Shown here in pieces: positions 1 through 7,313 of a stretch of DNA of 45,336 nt. Source of the stretch: an uncultured Desulfobacterium sp. GTDB taxonomy: Bacteria > Desulfobacterota > DSM-4660 > Desulfatiglandales > Desulfatiglandaceae. Where the stretch lies: positions 386,484 through 431,819 of the forward strand of contig LT984855.1 in assembly GCA_900258555.1 (NCBI GenBank). The letters are read 5' to 3'. Positions within the stretch are counted from its first letter, which is position 1. Each line of letters begins with the position of its first letter. A program made the position numbers and the translations under genes. The notes under the pieces are model-generated. The model was not told the DNA's origin. It did not search any database and saw only the letters and a program-made list of their open reading frames with translations.

Positions 1-156
1 ATGACATTATAAACATCTTTTTATCGACTCTTCACCTTTTTCTTCTATTTTATTGTCAAAGAACAAATTGTATACTTAATTACGACACAGTCTCCGAGTC
101 AGGCATGACCAAATTATTTCAAAACGGTCAATATTGTTATACCGGCTTTTCATTTC

Positions 157-1575
157 CTATTGACCGGCAGTGCTATCCTCAGGCGTCTTTTCTTCCCCTT
201 TGAAGGCGGATTGATGAATGACTACATTGTATTGATCCTTGAGTCTTGAAAGCAGGCCCTGTTGGACCTCTCGCTCCTTTGCGCTCCTCAGGGCAATAGA
301 CACATCATCCTTTACCTCATCAAAGCCCTTCTGGCGCTCAGGCTCTTGATCAATGACCTTTACGACATGGATTCCACTGTCAGATTCGATATCTTCTTCG
401 CAGACCTTGCCCTTGTCGGTTGAAAAGATTATGGGCACGGCGTCTTTTGACTGACCAATCCCGGGGACAATCCCCTTTTCCCGTCTTTCCACCCAACCGG
501 AGATCTCACCTGACTTTTTCCCGGTAGAGGTGTCCTGTGAAAGCTCTGATGCTAGGGCAGCAAAGTCATCTCCCTTTCTTAGTCTTTCACGGACTGCGTT
601 TGCAGCCTGTTTGTCCTTGACCAGTATGTGGGCGATTCTTGCCCTTTCAGGCTGAATATATTCCTTACTGTGCGCTTCATAATAGGTCTTAAGATCGCCG
701 GGCGTGATCTTTATCTCGTCTGCGAACTGCCTTTCCATCAACTTTTGCGCAAGCATGGACCGCTCAAGATCCTTTACCGCGGCCCGGACCTTGGGATCAT
801 CGCTGATTCCTGACTCCCGTGCCTTACGATAGAGGAGTTCCGTAACAATATACTGGTTTAAGAATAGCTGCCTTTGTTGATCCGTAGTATACTGCTTGAG
901 CAATTCTTCCTTTTTCTTTTTAAGCTCATCTTCGGGCATATACGCGGCAAACTGGGAGATCTTTTGATCTATCTGTTCCTCTATTATCCTGTCGAGCTCT
1001 GATTTCAGCACCTTTTGCGGCCCAATCTCTGCTACGATCGAATCGTCCTTTTGTGCTGAACTGTTACCCGGTTTTGCGGTGTCTATCCCGACACGTTCTG
1101 AAAGCTCTTGCCTCAGCGCTGCAAACTTCCCCATAGCCTCCAGGCAGTCCTGTGTCCGACTTGAAATCTCCTGGGCAATGTCCTGCGGCCTTGCAAAACC
1201 CTCAGAGCGGTAAAAGGCATCCAGGGCCATATCACAGCGGTCTGCTGTCTGATAAAGCTTTCCGATCCTGTACCAGATCCTAGCGGCCTCCTCATCGGAT
1301 GGAAGTGCTACATTGAGATATCTTTTCCATGCTGCTGCTGAGGGGAGTTCAAGGCCCTGTTTCTCAAGCTTTAAGGCCAGTTGCTTTTGCTGTTCTGCGG
1401 AAAGCGCGGCGCCTGTGGCGCCTTGTTTTTTGTCTTCACCATTTAAGAGCACAAGGGCAATGTTTGCAAGAACAGCAACCAAAACAAAACAGATAAGAAT
1501 CGTCAGCAATTTTGACTGGGACCCCTCTGTTTTTTGTTTATCACCGGGGAGACTGAAATCAAATCCTTGTATCAT
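157..1575 (-). CDS. Membrane-anchored PPIC-type peptidyl-prolyl isomerase (SurA/PrsA-like)
   Basis: A 472-residue protein with one N-terminal membrane segment (about residues 22-44), so the bulk should face the periplasm. A TPR-like stretch follows (about 92-126). A charged helical SurA-N-like region covers about 180-290, and a parvulin (PPIC) domain about 300-410, recognisable from ARIAHILVK and the later SGIHVVKV strand. Parvulins catalyse cis-trans isomerisation of prolyl bonds and act as chaperones for exported proteins. The gene lies 34 bp downstream of the DUF58 gene on the same strand, so it is probably the last gene of the moxR-DUF58 operon. The family call is sure; the client protein is unknown. 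The 156 bases beyond its stop hold no gene that I recognise. Confidence 0.85.
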   Translation of the reverse strand: MIQGFDFSLPGDKQKTEGSQSKLLTILICFVLVAVLANIALVLLNGEDKKQGATGAALSAEQQKQLALKLEKQGLELPSAAAWKRYLNVALPSDEEAARIWYRIGKLYQTADRCDMALDAFYRSEGFARPQDIAQEISSRTQDCLEAMGKFAALRQELSERVGIDTAKPGNSSAQKDDSIVAEIGPQKVLKSELDRIIEEQIDQKISQFAAYMPEDELKKKKEELLKQYTTDQQRQLFLNQYIVTELLYRKARESGISDDPKVRAAVKDLERSMLAQKLMERQFADEIKITPGDLKTYYEAHSKEYIQPERARIAHILVKDKQAANAVRERLRKGDDFAALASELSQDTSTGKKSGEISGWVERREKGIVPGIGQSKDAVPIIFSTDKGKVCEEDIESDSGIHVVKVIDQEPERQKGFDEVKDDVSIALRSAKEREVQQGLLSRLKDQYNVVIHQSAFKGEEKTPEDSTAGQ

Positions 1576-1609
1576 GTTAACGCCTCAAAATTCATCATTC
1601 ATCATTTTC

Positions 1610-2491
1610 TTATCTCTGCGCCCTTCTTTCACGGGTCTTAAAAAATTTTACGAGATCAAAGACATAATCCCTTCCTGTGTAGATATCTATATGATCTACA
1701 CCCATTGACCTGAAAATATCCCTGAGCCTGCCTTCACGGCCTGCTCCAAGTTCTTCATAGTCTTTTCTGAATGATGCGCTGCCGGTGTCTATTACAATCA
1801 ATTGACCTGTCTCTGCATCTTCAAGTTGAATAAGGCCTATATTGGGCATCCTGATTTCCCTTGGGTCTGTAATTGATGCTGCAATCAGATCATGACGCTT
1901 GGCCAGTATGCGCATGGGTTTTTCAAATCCCTCACCCAAAAAATCAGATACTAAAAATACAACGCTCCGTTTATTGATTACACGACCAAGGTATTCAATC
2001 CCAGCCCTGATATCGGTCCTGGCCTGCCTGGGGGTAAAATTCAACAGATCCCTGATAAGCCGCAGGACATGGGTGGTTCCCTTGGCAGGGGGGATAAACA
2101 TCTCAACGTGATCTGTAAATACAATCAGCCCCACCTTGTCGTTGTTCTTAATGGCGGAAAACGCCATAAGGGCGCAGATCTCGGCAGCAACCTCATTTTT
2201 CATCTGCCTTGTGCTTCCAAAGGCCCCTGAGGCTGAAAGATCAACCAGGAACATCACCGTCAGTTCACGCTCTTCCACAAAGAGCTTTACATAAGGATGC
2301 CCCATACGGGCGGTGACATTCCAGTCAATTGATCGGATCTCGTCACCCACCTGATACTCCCTGACCTCACAAAACTCCATACCGCGGCCCTTAAAGACGC
2401 TTCCGTATTCGCCGGCCAGGGAATCGTTTACCGCCTTACTGGTGTAAATCTGTATATAACGTATCTTTTTCGCCAGTTCTTTTGGGATCAT
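1610..2491 (-). CDS. DUF58 domain protein (vWA-like MoxR partner)
   Basis: A 293-residue protein with the DUF58 signature around residues 41-63 (EVREYQVGD, then IRSIDWNVTARMG), followed by a vWA-like fold with a DxSxS metal-site motif (VDLSASG, about residue 93). DUF58 proteins are the usual partners of MoxR AAA+ ATPases and probably assist metal insertion or maturation of exported proteins; the substrate is not known. Its start overlaps the moxR stop by 4 bp (ATGA-type), which indicates translational coupling. There is no obvious membrane segment, unlike some longer DUF58 proteins. Confidence 0.88.
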   Translation of the reverse strand: MIPKELAKKIRYIQIYTSKAVNDSLAGEYGSVFKGRGMEFCEVREYQVGDEIRSIDWNVTARMGHPYVKLFVEERELTVMFLVDLSASGAFGSTRQMKNEVAAEICALMAFSAIKNNDKVGLIVFTDHVEMFIPPAKGTTHVLRLIRDLLNFTPRQARTDIRAGIEYLGRVINKRSVVFLVSDFLGEGFEKPMRILAKRHDLIAASITDPREIRMPNIGLIQLEDAETGQLIVIDTGSASFRKDYEELGAGREGRLRDIFRSMGVDHIDIYTGRDYVFDLVKFFKTRERRAQR

Positions 2492-3477
2492 GGTACATCA
2501 ACGGTCTTTAGAATCTGATCAATAATGTCTTCAGTGGTCTTTTCTTCGGCCTCAGCCTCATAGGTGAGAATAATCCTGTGACGCAAAACATTATAGGCTA
2601 TGGTCTTGACATCCTGCGGTGTGACATATCCCCTTCCCTCGATCAGGGCGTTTGCCTTTGAGGCCAGGGCAAGGAATATGGATGCACGGGGCGAGGCCCC
2701 GTAACGAATATACTGGCCAATATCCAGTTTATACGCGCTTGGGTTTCTGGATGCCTCCACAAGATTTACAATGTAATCCTCGATCTTTTCATCCATGTAT
2801 ATCTCGTCCGCCAACAGCCTTAAGCGCTTTACGTCATAAGGGGTGATAATCCGGTCCACATCCGTAGCTGGTTTCGACCTTGCCATCCTTTTTAATATCT
2901 GGTGTTCGTCGGCCTTTTGCGGATATGATATCCTGATCTTGAACATGAAACGGTCCACCTGGGCCTCCGGCAGGGGATATGTCCCTTCCTGTTCTATTGG
3001 GTTCTGGGTGGCCATCACCAGAAACGGGTCTTCAAGAGGGTAGCTCTGGTCTCCTATGGTTACCTGTCTTTCCTGCATCGCCTCCAACAAAGCGCTCTGC
3101 ACCTTTGCCGGCGCACGGTTGATCTCGTCTGCCAGGATGATGTTGGCGAAAATCGGACCTTTTTTTGTCGTAAAATCCCCTGACTTGGGATTATAGATAA
3201 GTGTTCCTATTACATCGGCAGGCAGAAGATCCGGTGTAAACTGTATCCGGCTGAAGGATGCCTGGATCATCCTTGCAAGTGTGGTCACAGAAAGGGTCTT
3301 GGCAAGCCCGGGAACACCTTCAATGAGCACATGATTATTACAGAGCAGGGCCAGAATCAATCCATCAATCAGCTCATCCTGTCCTACGATCACCTTGTGG
3401 ATCTCGGTTCTTATCTTGTTGATGACCGCACTTTCCTTTTCTACCTGTTCACCGATCTTTTTGACATCTACCGACAT
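2488..3477 (-). CDS. MoxR-family AAA+ ATPase
   Basis: A 329-residue AAA+ ATPase. Walker A is GVPGLAKT (about residues 55-62), Walker B is ILADEINRAP (about 114-123), and the arginine/sensor region includes MATQNPIEQEGTYPLPEAQ, typical of MoxR. The C-terminal lid carries GASPRASIFL, a family hallmark. MoxR proteins act as chaperone-like ATPases with vWA/DUF58 partners, which fits the overlapping downstream gene. The ATG start is preceded by AAGGAGG at good spacing. It is the first gene of the moxR-DUF58-PPIase set, and its promoter should lie in the gap shared with the divergent response regulator. Confidence 0.92.
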   Translation of the reverse strand: MSVDVKKIGEQVEKESAVINKIRTEIHKVIVGQDELIDGLILALLCNNHVLIEGVPGLAKTLSVTTLARMIQASFSRIQFTPDLLPADVIGTLIYNPKSGDFTTKKGPIFANIILADEINRAPAKVQSALLEAMQERQVTIGDQSYPLEDPFLVMATQNPIEQEGTYPLPEAQVDRFMFKIRISYPQKADEHQILKRMARSKPATDVDRIITPYDVKRLRLLADEIYMDEKIEDYIVNLVEASRNPSAYKLDIGQYIRYGASPRASIFLALASKANALIEGRGYVTPQDVKTIAYNVLRHRIILTYEAEAEEKTTEDIIDQILKTVDVP

Positions 3478-3592
3478 AACTCAAGCCTCCTTATGGATAA
3501 GCCAAGCGATTTTTCTTCTTATCAGCGTATTAGGATTAACAATATCGGATATCTTAAACACTATATTTTTGTTGTCCAGACCCATTAATTAG

Positions 3593-3633
3593 TATATGGA
3601 TTGCATAATGCAAATTTTTGATATATCCATATA
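3593..3633. promoter_or_regulatory. Nested inverted repeats between divergent genes
   Basis: A 9-bp perfect inverted repeat, TATATGGAT / ATCCATATA, flanks a second one, TTGCATAATGCAA (3601-3613). It sits in the 245-bp gap between moxR (minus) and the NarL-type regulator (plus). The symmetry suggests an operator for a dimeric regulator, perhaps the LuxR-type regulator next door. This is inference only; no binding-site consensus is matched. Confidence 0.35.
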
Positions 3634-3722
3634 GAGACTTTTTACAGAGCTATCCTAAGTCAGTCAAAACTAAACCGGTAGGACAAGTATCAGCATTCAA
3701 TATATAGTCTCAGAGCATTTCA

Positions 3723-4379
3723 ATGCAGGGAAAAAATAGGATCGTAATCGTCGAAGATCATATGGTGCTAAGGCAAGGTCTGTTGGCGCTGCTCAATACT
3801 AGTGACGATCTAGACGTAGTAGGAGAGGCGGGGGATGGGATGGAGGCCATACGGCGCATTCGAGAGCAAAATCCCGATCTGGTTTTGTTGGATCTTAATA
3901 TGCCAAAAATGGATGGGATTTCGGTCATTAAGGAAATAAAGCAGATACTTCCAGAGACAAAAATACTAGCCTTAACAATGTTCAAGAATGAAGAATATAT
4001 CCTGGAAGCCTTCAACTCAGGCGCAGACGGGTATTGCGTGAAGTCCTCTTCCTATGAAGAATTGCTGATGGCCATAAGGGCTGTTTTATCCGGTAGAAAC
4101 TATATTAGTTCGGAAGTCTCGGATAAGGTTCTTGAAGGATACTTAGATAGCAGGAAAAAAATAAAAAAAGAATCCTCATGGGGAAAAATTACCTCCCGGG
4201 AAAGGGAGGTCCTGAAGCTCGTAGGTGAGGGTTATCAAAACAAGGAAATCGCTAATTATCTTTGTATCAGCCCCAAGACGGTGGAAAAACACAGGGCAAA
4301 TATTATGCAGAAGCTCGACCTCCATACGGCCTCAGCCCTGACATCATATGCAATTGAAAAGGGACTTGTTTCAAAGTGA
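3723..4379 (+). CDS. NarL/FixJ-family response regulator (receiver + LuxR HTH)
   Basis: A 218-residue regulator. The receiver domain covers residues 1-120 with acidic pocket E11-D12, phospho-acceptor D57 (LVLLDLNMP) and a conserved Lys in DGYCVKSSS. A LuxR-type HTH covers about 150-212 (TSREREVLKLV, NKEIANYL, SPKTVEKHR). It would bind DNA as a phosphorylated dimer. The convergent gene immediately downstream encodes a HisKA_3-type kinase, the class that normally phosphorylates NarL-type regulators, so the two are probably a cognate pair even though they face each other and overlap by 9 bp. No strong Shine-Dalgarno sequence precedes the start. Confidence 0.92.
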   Translation: MQGKNRIVIVEDHMVLRQGLLALLNTSDDLDVVGEAGDGMEAIRRIREQNPDLVLLDLNMPKMDGISVIKEIKQILPETKILALTMFKNEEYILEAFNSGADGYCVKSSSYEELLMAIRAVLSGRNYISSEVSDKVLEGYLDSRKKIKKESSWGKITSREREVLKLVGEGYQNKEIANYLCISPKTVEKHRANIMQKLDLHTASALTSYAIEKGLVSK

Positions 4380-5489
4380 GTCATCTGTAATATAGGCCTT
4401 AGATCTTGTTGGCCAGAAGGCCCGAATCAAGGTTCCTCTTCCCTTTTCTGATATAATCTTGAAGAAACCATCGGACAGTTCCACCCTTTCACGCATTCCG
4501 GAGATACCCATGCCCTGTCTTTCAATAGATCTGCGGGACAAATCTTTCAGATCAAATCCTTTCCCGTCGTCTTCCAGGGAAAATTCCAACCCGACTCCTG
4601 TTTTTTTCAAAGAGACACGGACATGCTTTGCTTTGCTGTATTTTGCGGCATTATTTAAGGCCTCCTGCAGTATTCTGAAGATAACGATTTTCAAGCCATC
4701 AGGCACATCCTCCTCCTTAATATCCAGTTGGCTGTTAATCTTCGTATCTGAGTACACCTCCTGAAATTCCCTGCAATGGGATCGAATTGTTGTGAGGATA
4801 CCCAAATTGTCCAGCAGCGGGGGCCGCAAGTTTGTGGAAATTCGGCGGACCTCTTCCATGGTGGACCGAACCATTGAAATAGCCCTGTCCAACAATAACC
4901 CTCCATCATCTAGGGCCTTATTATCCATCTCGATTGCTTTTTGCTCTAAAGTGAATTTTATGGCGCTCAGGCTGGAGCCTATACTGTCATGAAGCTCTTG
5001 TGCGACCAACTTCCTCTCATTTTCCTGAACCTCAAGGAGCCTTCTGGAAAGAAAGCGGAGTTCCTCCCGGGAGGCGCTCAGTTCCTTTATGGTTTTCGAC
5101 CGTTCCAATGAATAACGGATGGAGCGATCGAGAAGACTCGGGTTTAAAAATTCCTTTTCCAGATAGTCTGAGGCTCCGACTTTCATGGCCTGAATGTCAA
5201 TTTCATAGTCCCCATGGCCGGTTAAAATAATTACCGGCATATCAAAACCTTGCCCTTGAAATGCCCTCAAAAGGTCAAGCCCGCTGTGATCACCCAGGCG
5301 ATAATCCACAAAATAGATATCATACTGATTTTGAGTCATTTTTTCCAGGGCCTGTCCATAACCCGACACCCATTCCAAAAGAATGCGAGAACCCGTGATC
5401 TGCAATAATGTGTCCCGAAAAATCACATAGTCATCTTCGTCATCTTCCACAAGCAGTATGCGAACCGTTTCGTTGTTCTCCAACGTCAT
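4371..5489 (-). CDS. Receiver-histidine kinase of the NarX/DegS (HisKA_3) class
   Basis: A 372-residue cytoplasmic protein with no membrane segment. An N-terminal receiver domain (residues 8-125; acidic DDEDD, phospho-acceptor D62 in YFVDYRLGD, Lys in SDYLEKEF) is followed by a HisKA_3 dimerisation domain with H167 (AQELHDSIGSSLS) and an HATPase_c domain (EALNNAAKYSKAKH, DDGKGFD, GISGMRERV). The order receiver-then-kinase means the kinase is probably itself controlled by another phosphodonor. The likely output partner is the convergent NarL-type regulator, whose 3' end overlaps this gene by 9 bp. Assignment of the pair is inferred from gene position and family match. Confidence 0.9.
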   Translation of the reverse strand: MTLENNETVRILLVEDDEDDYVIFRDTLLQITGSRILLEWVSGYGQALEKMTQNQYDIYFVDYRLGDHSGLDLLRAFQGQGFDMPVIILTGHGDYEIDIQAMKVGASDYLEKEFLNPSLLDRSIRYSLERSKTIKELSASREELRFLSRRLLEVQENERKLVAQELHDSIGSSLSAIKFTLEQKAIEMDNKALDDGGLLLDRAISMVRSTMEEVRRISTNLRPPLLDNLGILTTIRSHCREFQEVYSDTKINSQLDIKEEDVPDGLKIVIFRILQEALNNAAKYSKAKHVRVSLKKTGVGLEFSLEDDGKGFDLKDLSRRSIERQGMGISGMRERVELSDGFFKIISEKGRGTLIRAFWPTRSKAYITDDSL

Positions 5490-5521
5490 TTCTTATCCTT
5501 GAATTGATGATAAAAAATAAA

Positions 5522-5550
5522 AAATTACCTTAATAACATTAAGTTGTAAA
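5522..5550 (-). promoter_or_regulatory. Possible sigma70 promoter of the receiver-kinase gene
   Basis: On the minus strand TTTACA (5550-5545) and TAATTT (5527-5522) are separated by 17 bp, about 35 bp upstream of the kinase start. The region is very AT-rich, so a chance match is possible. Confidence 0.3.
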
Positions 5551-5768
5551 TAGTTATAATGCCTCATTGCCGACTTGCCCAAACTCCACGTTAGAATCTA
5601 TCCCACCATAGTCAGGATTTTCTTCATTTATCTTGAGCAAAATTAAATGGTTTAAGATTGGCGCCTTAAAAAAATTTTTTGACTAGACCATAGATAGGAA
5701 TCCGAGAAAGCATGCACTTCCCAACATTGAGTTCATAAGTTATGACTTTTCTGAGATAAAGATACGGA

Positions 5769-6060
5769 TTAAAGTGGCGATATCGGAATCGTGACAACTG
5801 GTATTGAGGAATTTTTAACAGTTTTTTCTGCGACACTGCCAAAACGAAAATGCCCCTTCCCTCCCCGGCTCGCCATGACAATCAAATCCACATTTTCTTT
5901 CTCCGCAAGCTTCAAGATCTCCTCGGCAGGATCGCCTATGGCAACATGTTTGATGTACAGGCGGCATCCGTTCAAACGTTTTTTGCATATTCCGTCCAGG
6001 CGTTAGTGAGCCTTTTTCTCTTCCCATTTGTGAATCCTTTCAATTTGGGACAAACTGTCT
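5769..6060 (-). pseudogene. Universal stress protein (UspA family) relic
   Basis: The minus strand encodes the C-terminal half of a UspA-type protein: IKHVAIGDPAEEILKLAE, then VDLIVMASRGGKG (the ATP-binding GxxG loop region), GSVAEKTVKNSSIPVVTI. Upstream in the same frame, DSLSQIERIHKWEEKKAH continues the family-like sequence but ends in a TAA codon, and nothing resembling the N-terminal nucleotide-binding strand is present before it. It is therefore a truncated, stop-interrupted copy. The rest of the 5490-6214 gap has no gene that I recognise. Confidence 0.65.
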
Positions 6061-6214
6061 GAATCCATTTTGTGGAGCACAAAAAGTATGCCCTAGCAGA
6101 TCATCACCCTATTTTGTGGCGCAAACGCCTACCGCAATTGGTATGACCTGGACGAAAATGAAGCAATACATCTCCTGAAGGCCTGAATCGCGCATGATCA
6201 TGGGACAGGCCTCC

Positions 6215-6829
6215 CTATTTTAGAATCTGCCGGACTCCCTCAACCATAAATTGCACCGCAATTACCGCAAGCAGCAGCCCCATTAAACGCGTCGCCACCC
6301 TGATCCCACCCACTCCCATTATTCTGCGTATCCATTTGCCGAAATAAAATATGGCATATACCACAAAACAGGCCGTGATAATGGCCGTCAACAAAAGGGG
6401 AATCTTCTCAAGACTGCCAGGACTTTGCTGCCACACCAATACCGCAGTAATGGCGCCGGGCCCGGCAAGCAATGGGGTGGCCAGTGGCACCAAAGCCACA
6501 TTCTCTTTGGAAACACCTTCTTCTTCTTCCTGTGTCGTGGTCTTTATTCCGCCTGGAATCAGCCTGAGCATCTGAAGTGCATAGACAAAAAAAATAAAAC
6601 CGCCGGCCAGCTGAAACGCGGGAAGGCTGATCCTGAACAGGCGCAAGATAAAATCGCCCGTAAGGGCAAAAAATATTAAGATGATGCATGCGGTTCCGCA
6701 CGAGATCGCAGCAATTCTTCGCTGCTCTTTTAGTTCATTTTGTTCTGTGAACAAAAGGAAGAGGGGCAGGTTGCCAATTGGGTCCATGATGATCAAAAGG
6801 GGGATCAGAAATGTAATGAAATACTGCAT
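6215..6829 (-). CDS. MarC-family integral membrane protein
   Basis: A protein of about 204 residues with six hydrophobic segments. Its N-terminus (QYFITFLIPLLIIMDPIGN) is the diagnostic start of the MarC/YchE/YhgN family, and the LATPLLAGPGAITAVLVW motif in the middle is also family-specific. These are inner-membrane proteins of unknown transport function; the old link to multiple antibiotic resistance has not held up. I prefer the ATG at 6829 because it matches the family start. A GTG ten codons upstream (6859) is an alternative. Its neighbours are unrelated regulators. Confidence 0.85.
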   Translation of the reverse strand: MQYFITFLIPLLIIMDPIGNLPLFLLFTEQNELKEQRRIAAISCGTACIILIFFALTGDFILRLFRISLPAFQLAGGFIFFVYALQMLRLIPGGIKTTTQEEEEGVSKENVALVPLATPLLAGPGAITAVLVWQQSPGSLEKIPLLLTAIITACFVVYAIFYFGKWIRRIMGVGGIRVATRLMGLLLAVIAVQFMVEGVRQILK

Positions 6830-6890
6830 TACTCCTATCCTATCATAGCCTTCCACCACTAATAATTGACTTTTTACAAATTGATCAAAC

Positions 6891-7295
6891 TTAACAAGTA
6901 AGCCATTTATCTGCCAGTGACCTCATAATCCTGACCCAATCATCGAATAGAACCGGTTTTGTGACAAAAGAATTCGCCCCGATTTCGCGACAGAGGGTCA
7001 TATCCTTTTCCTCCCGTGAGGTGGTGAACACAACAACCGGTATGTTTTTAAATCTGCAAGTATCCTTCATCTCTTTCAGTATCTGACGGCCATCTTTTCG
7101 CGGCATATTAAGATCAAGCAAAATCAGGGCAGGAAGAGTGTGGGATTTGGATAGAAGGTCCAGCAGCTTCGTTCCGTCCTCAACACATTGAAAAACCCCG
7201 GGACTACCGGATTGTTTAAAGGCGTCCCTGGCAAGCAGGCAATCATCCTCATCATCATCGGCCATCACAACAACAGGTTTATCAAGTACTTTCAT
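6891..7295 (-). CDS. Single-domain response regulator (Rcp1/CheY-like)
   Basis: A 134-residue stand-alone receiver. It has the acidic cluster MADDDEDD, phospho-acceptor Asp in ALILLDLNMPRKDG, Thr/Ser in VVFTTSREE and Lys in SFVTKPV. The RKDG sequence after the Asp is typical of Rcp1-type partners of phytochrome-like or PAS/GAF kinases. It begins 18 bp downstream of the large kinase gene on the same strand, so it is almost certainly that kinase's phospho-acceptor. There is no DNA-binding domain. Confidence 0.9.
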   Translation of the reverse strand: MKVLDKPVVVMADDDEDDCLLARDAFKQSGSPGVFQCVEDGTKLLDLLSKSHTLPALILLDLNMPRKDGRQILKEMKDTCRFKNIPVVVFTTSREEKDMTLCREIGANSFVTKPVLFDDWVRIMRSLADKWLTC

Positions 7296-7313
7296 ATCTA
7301 TCTGTGAAACTTT

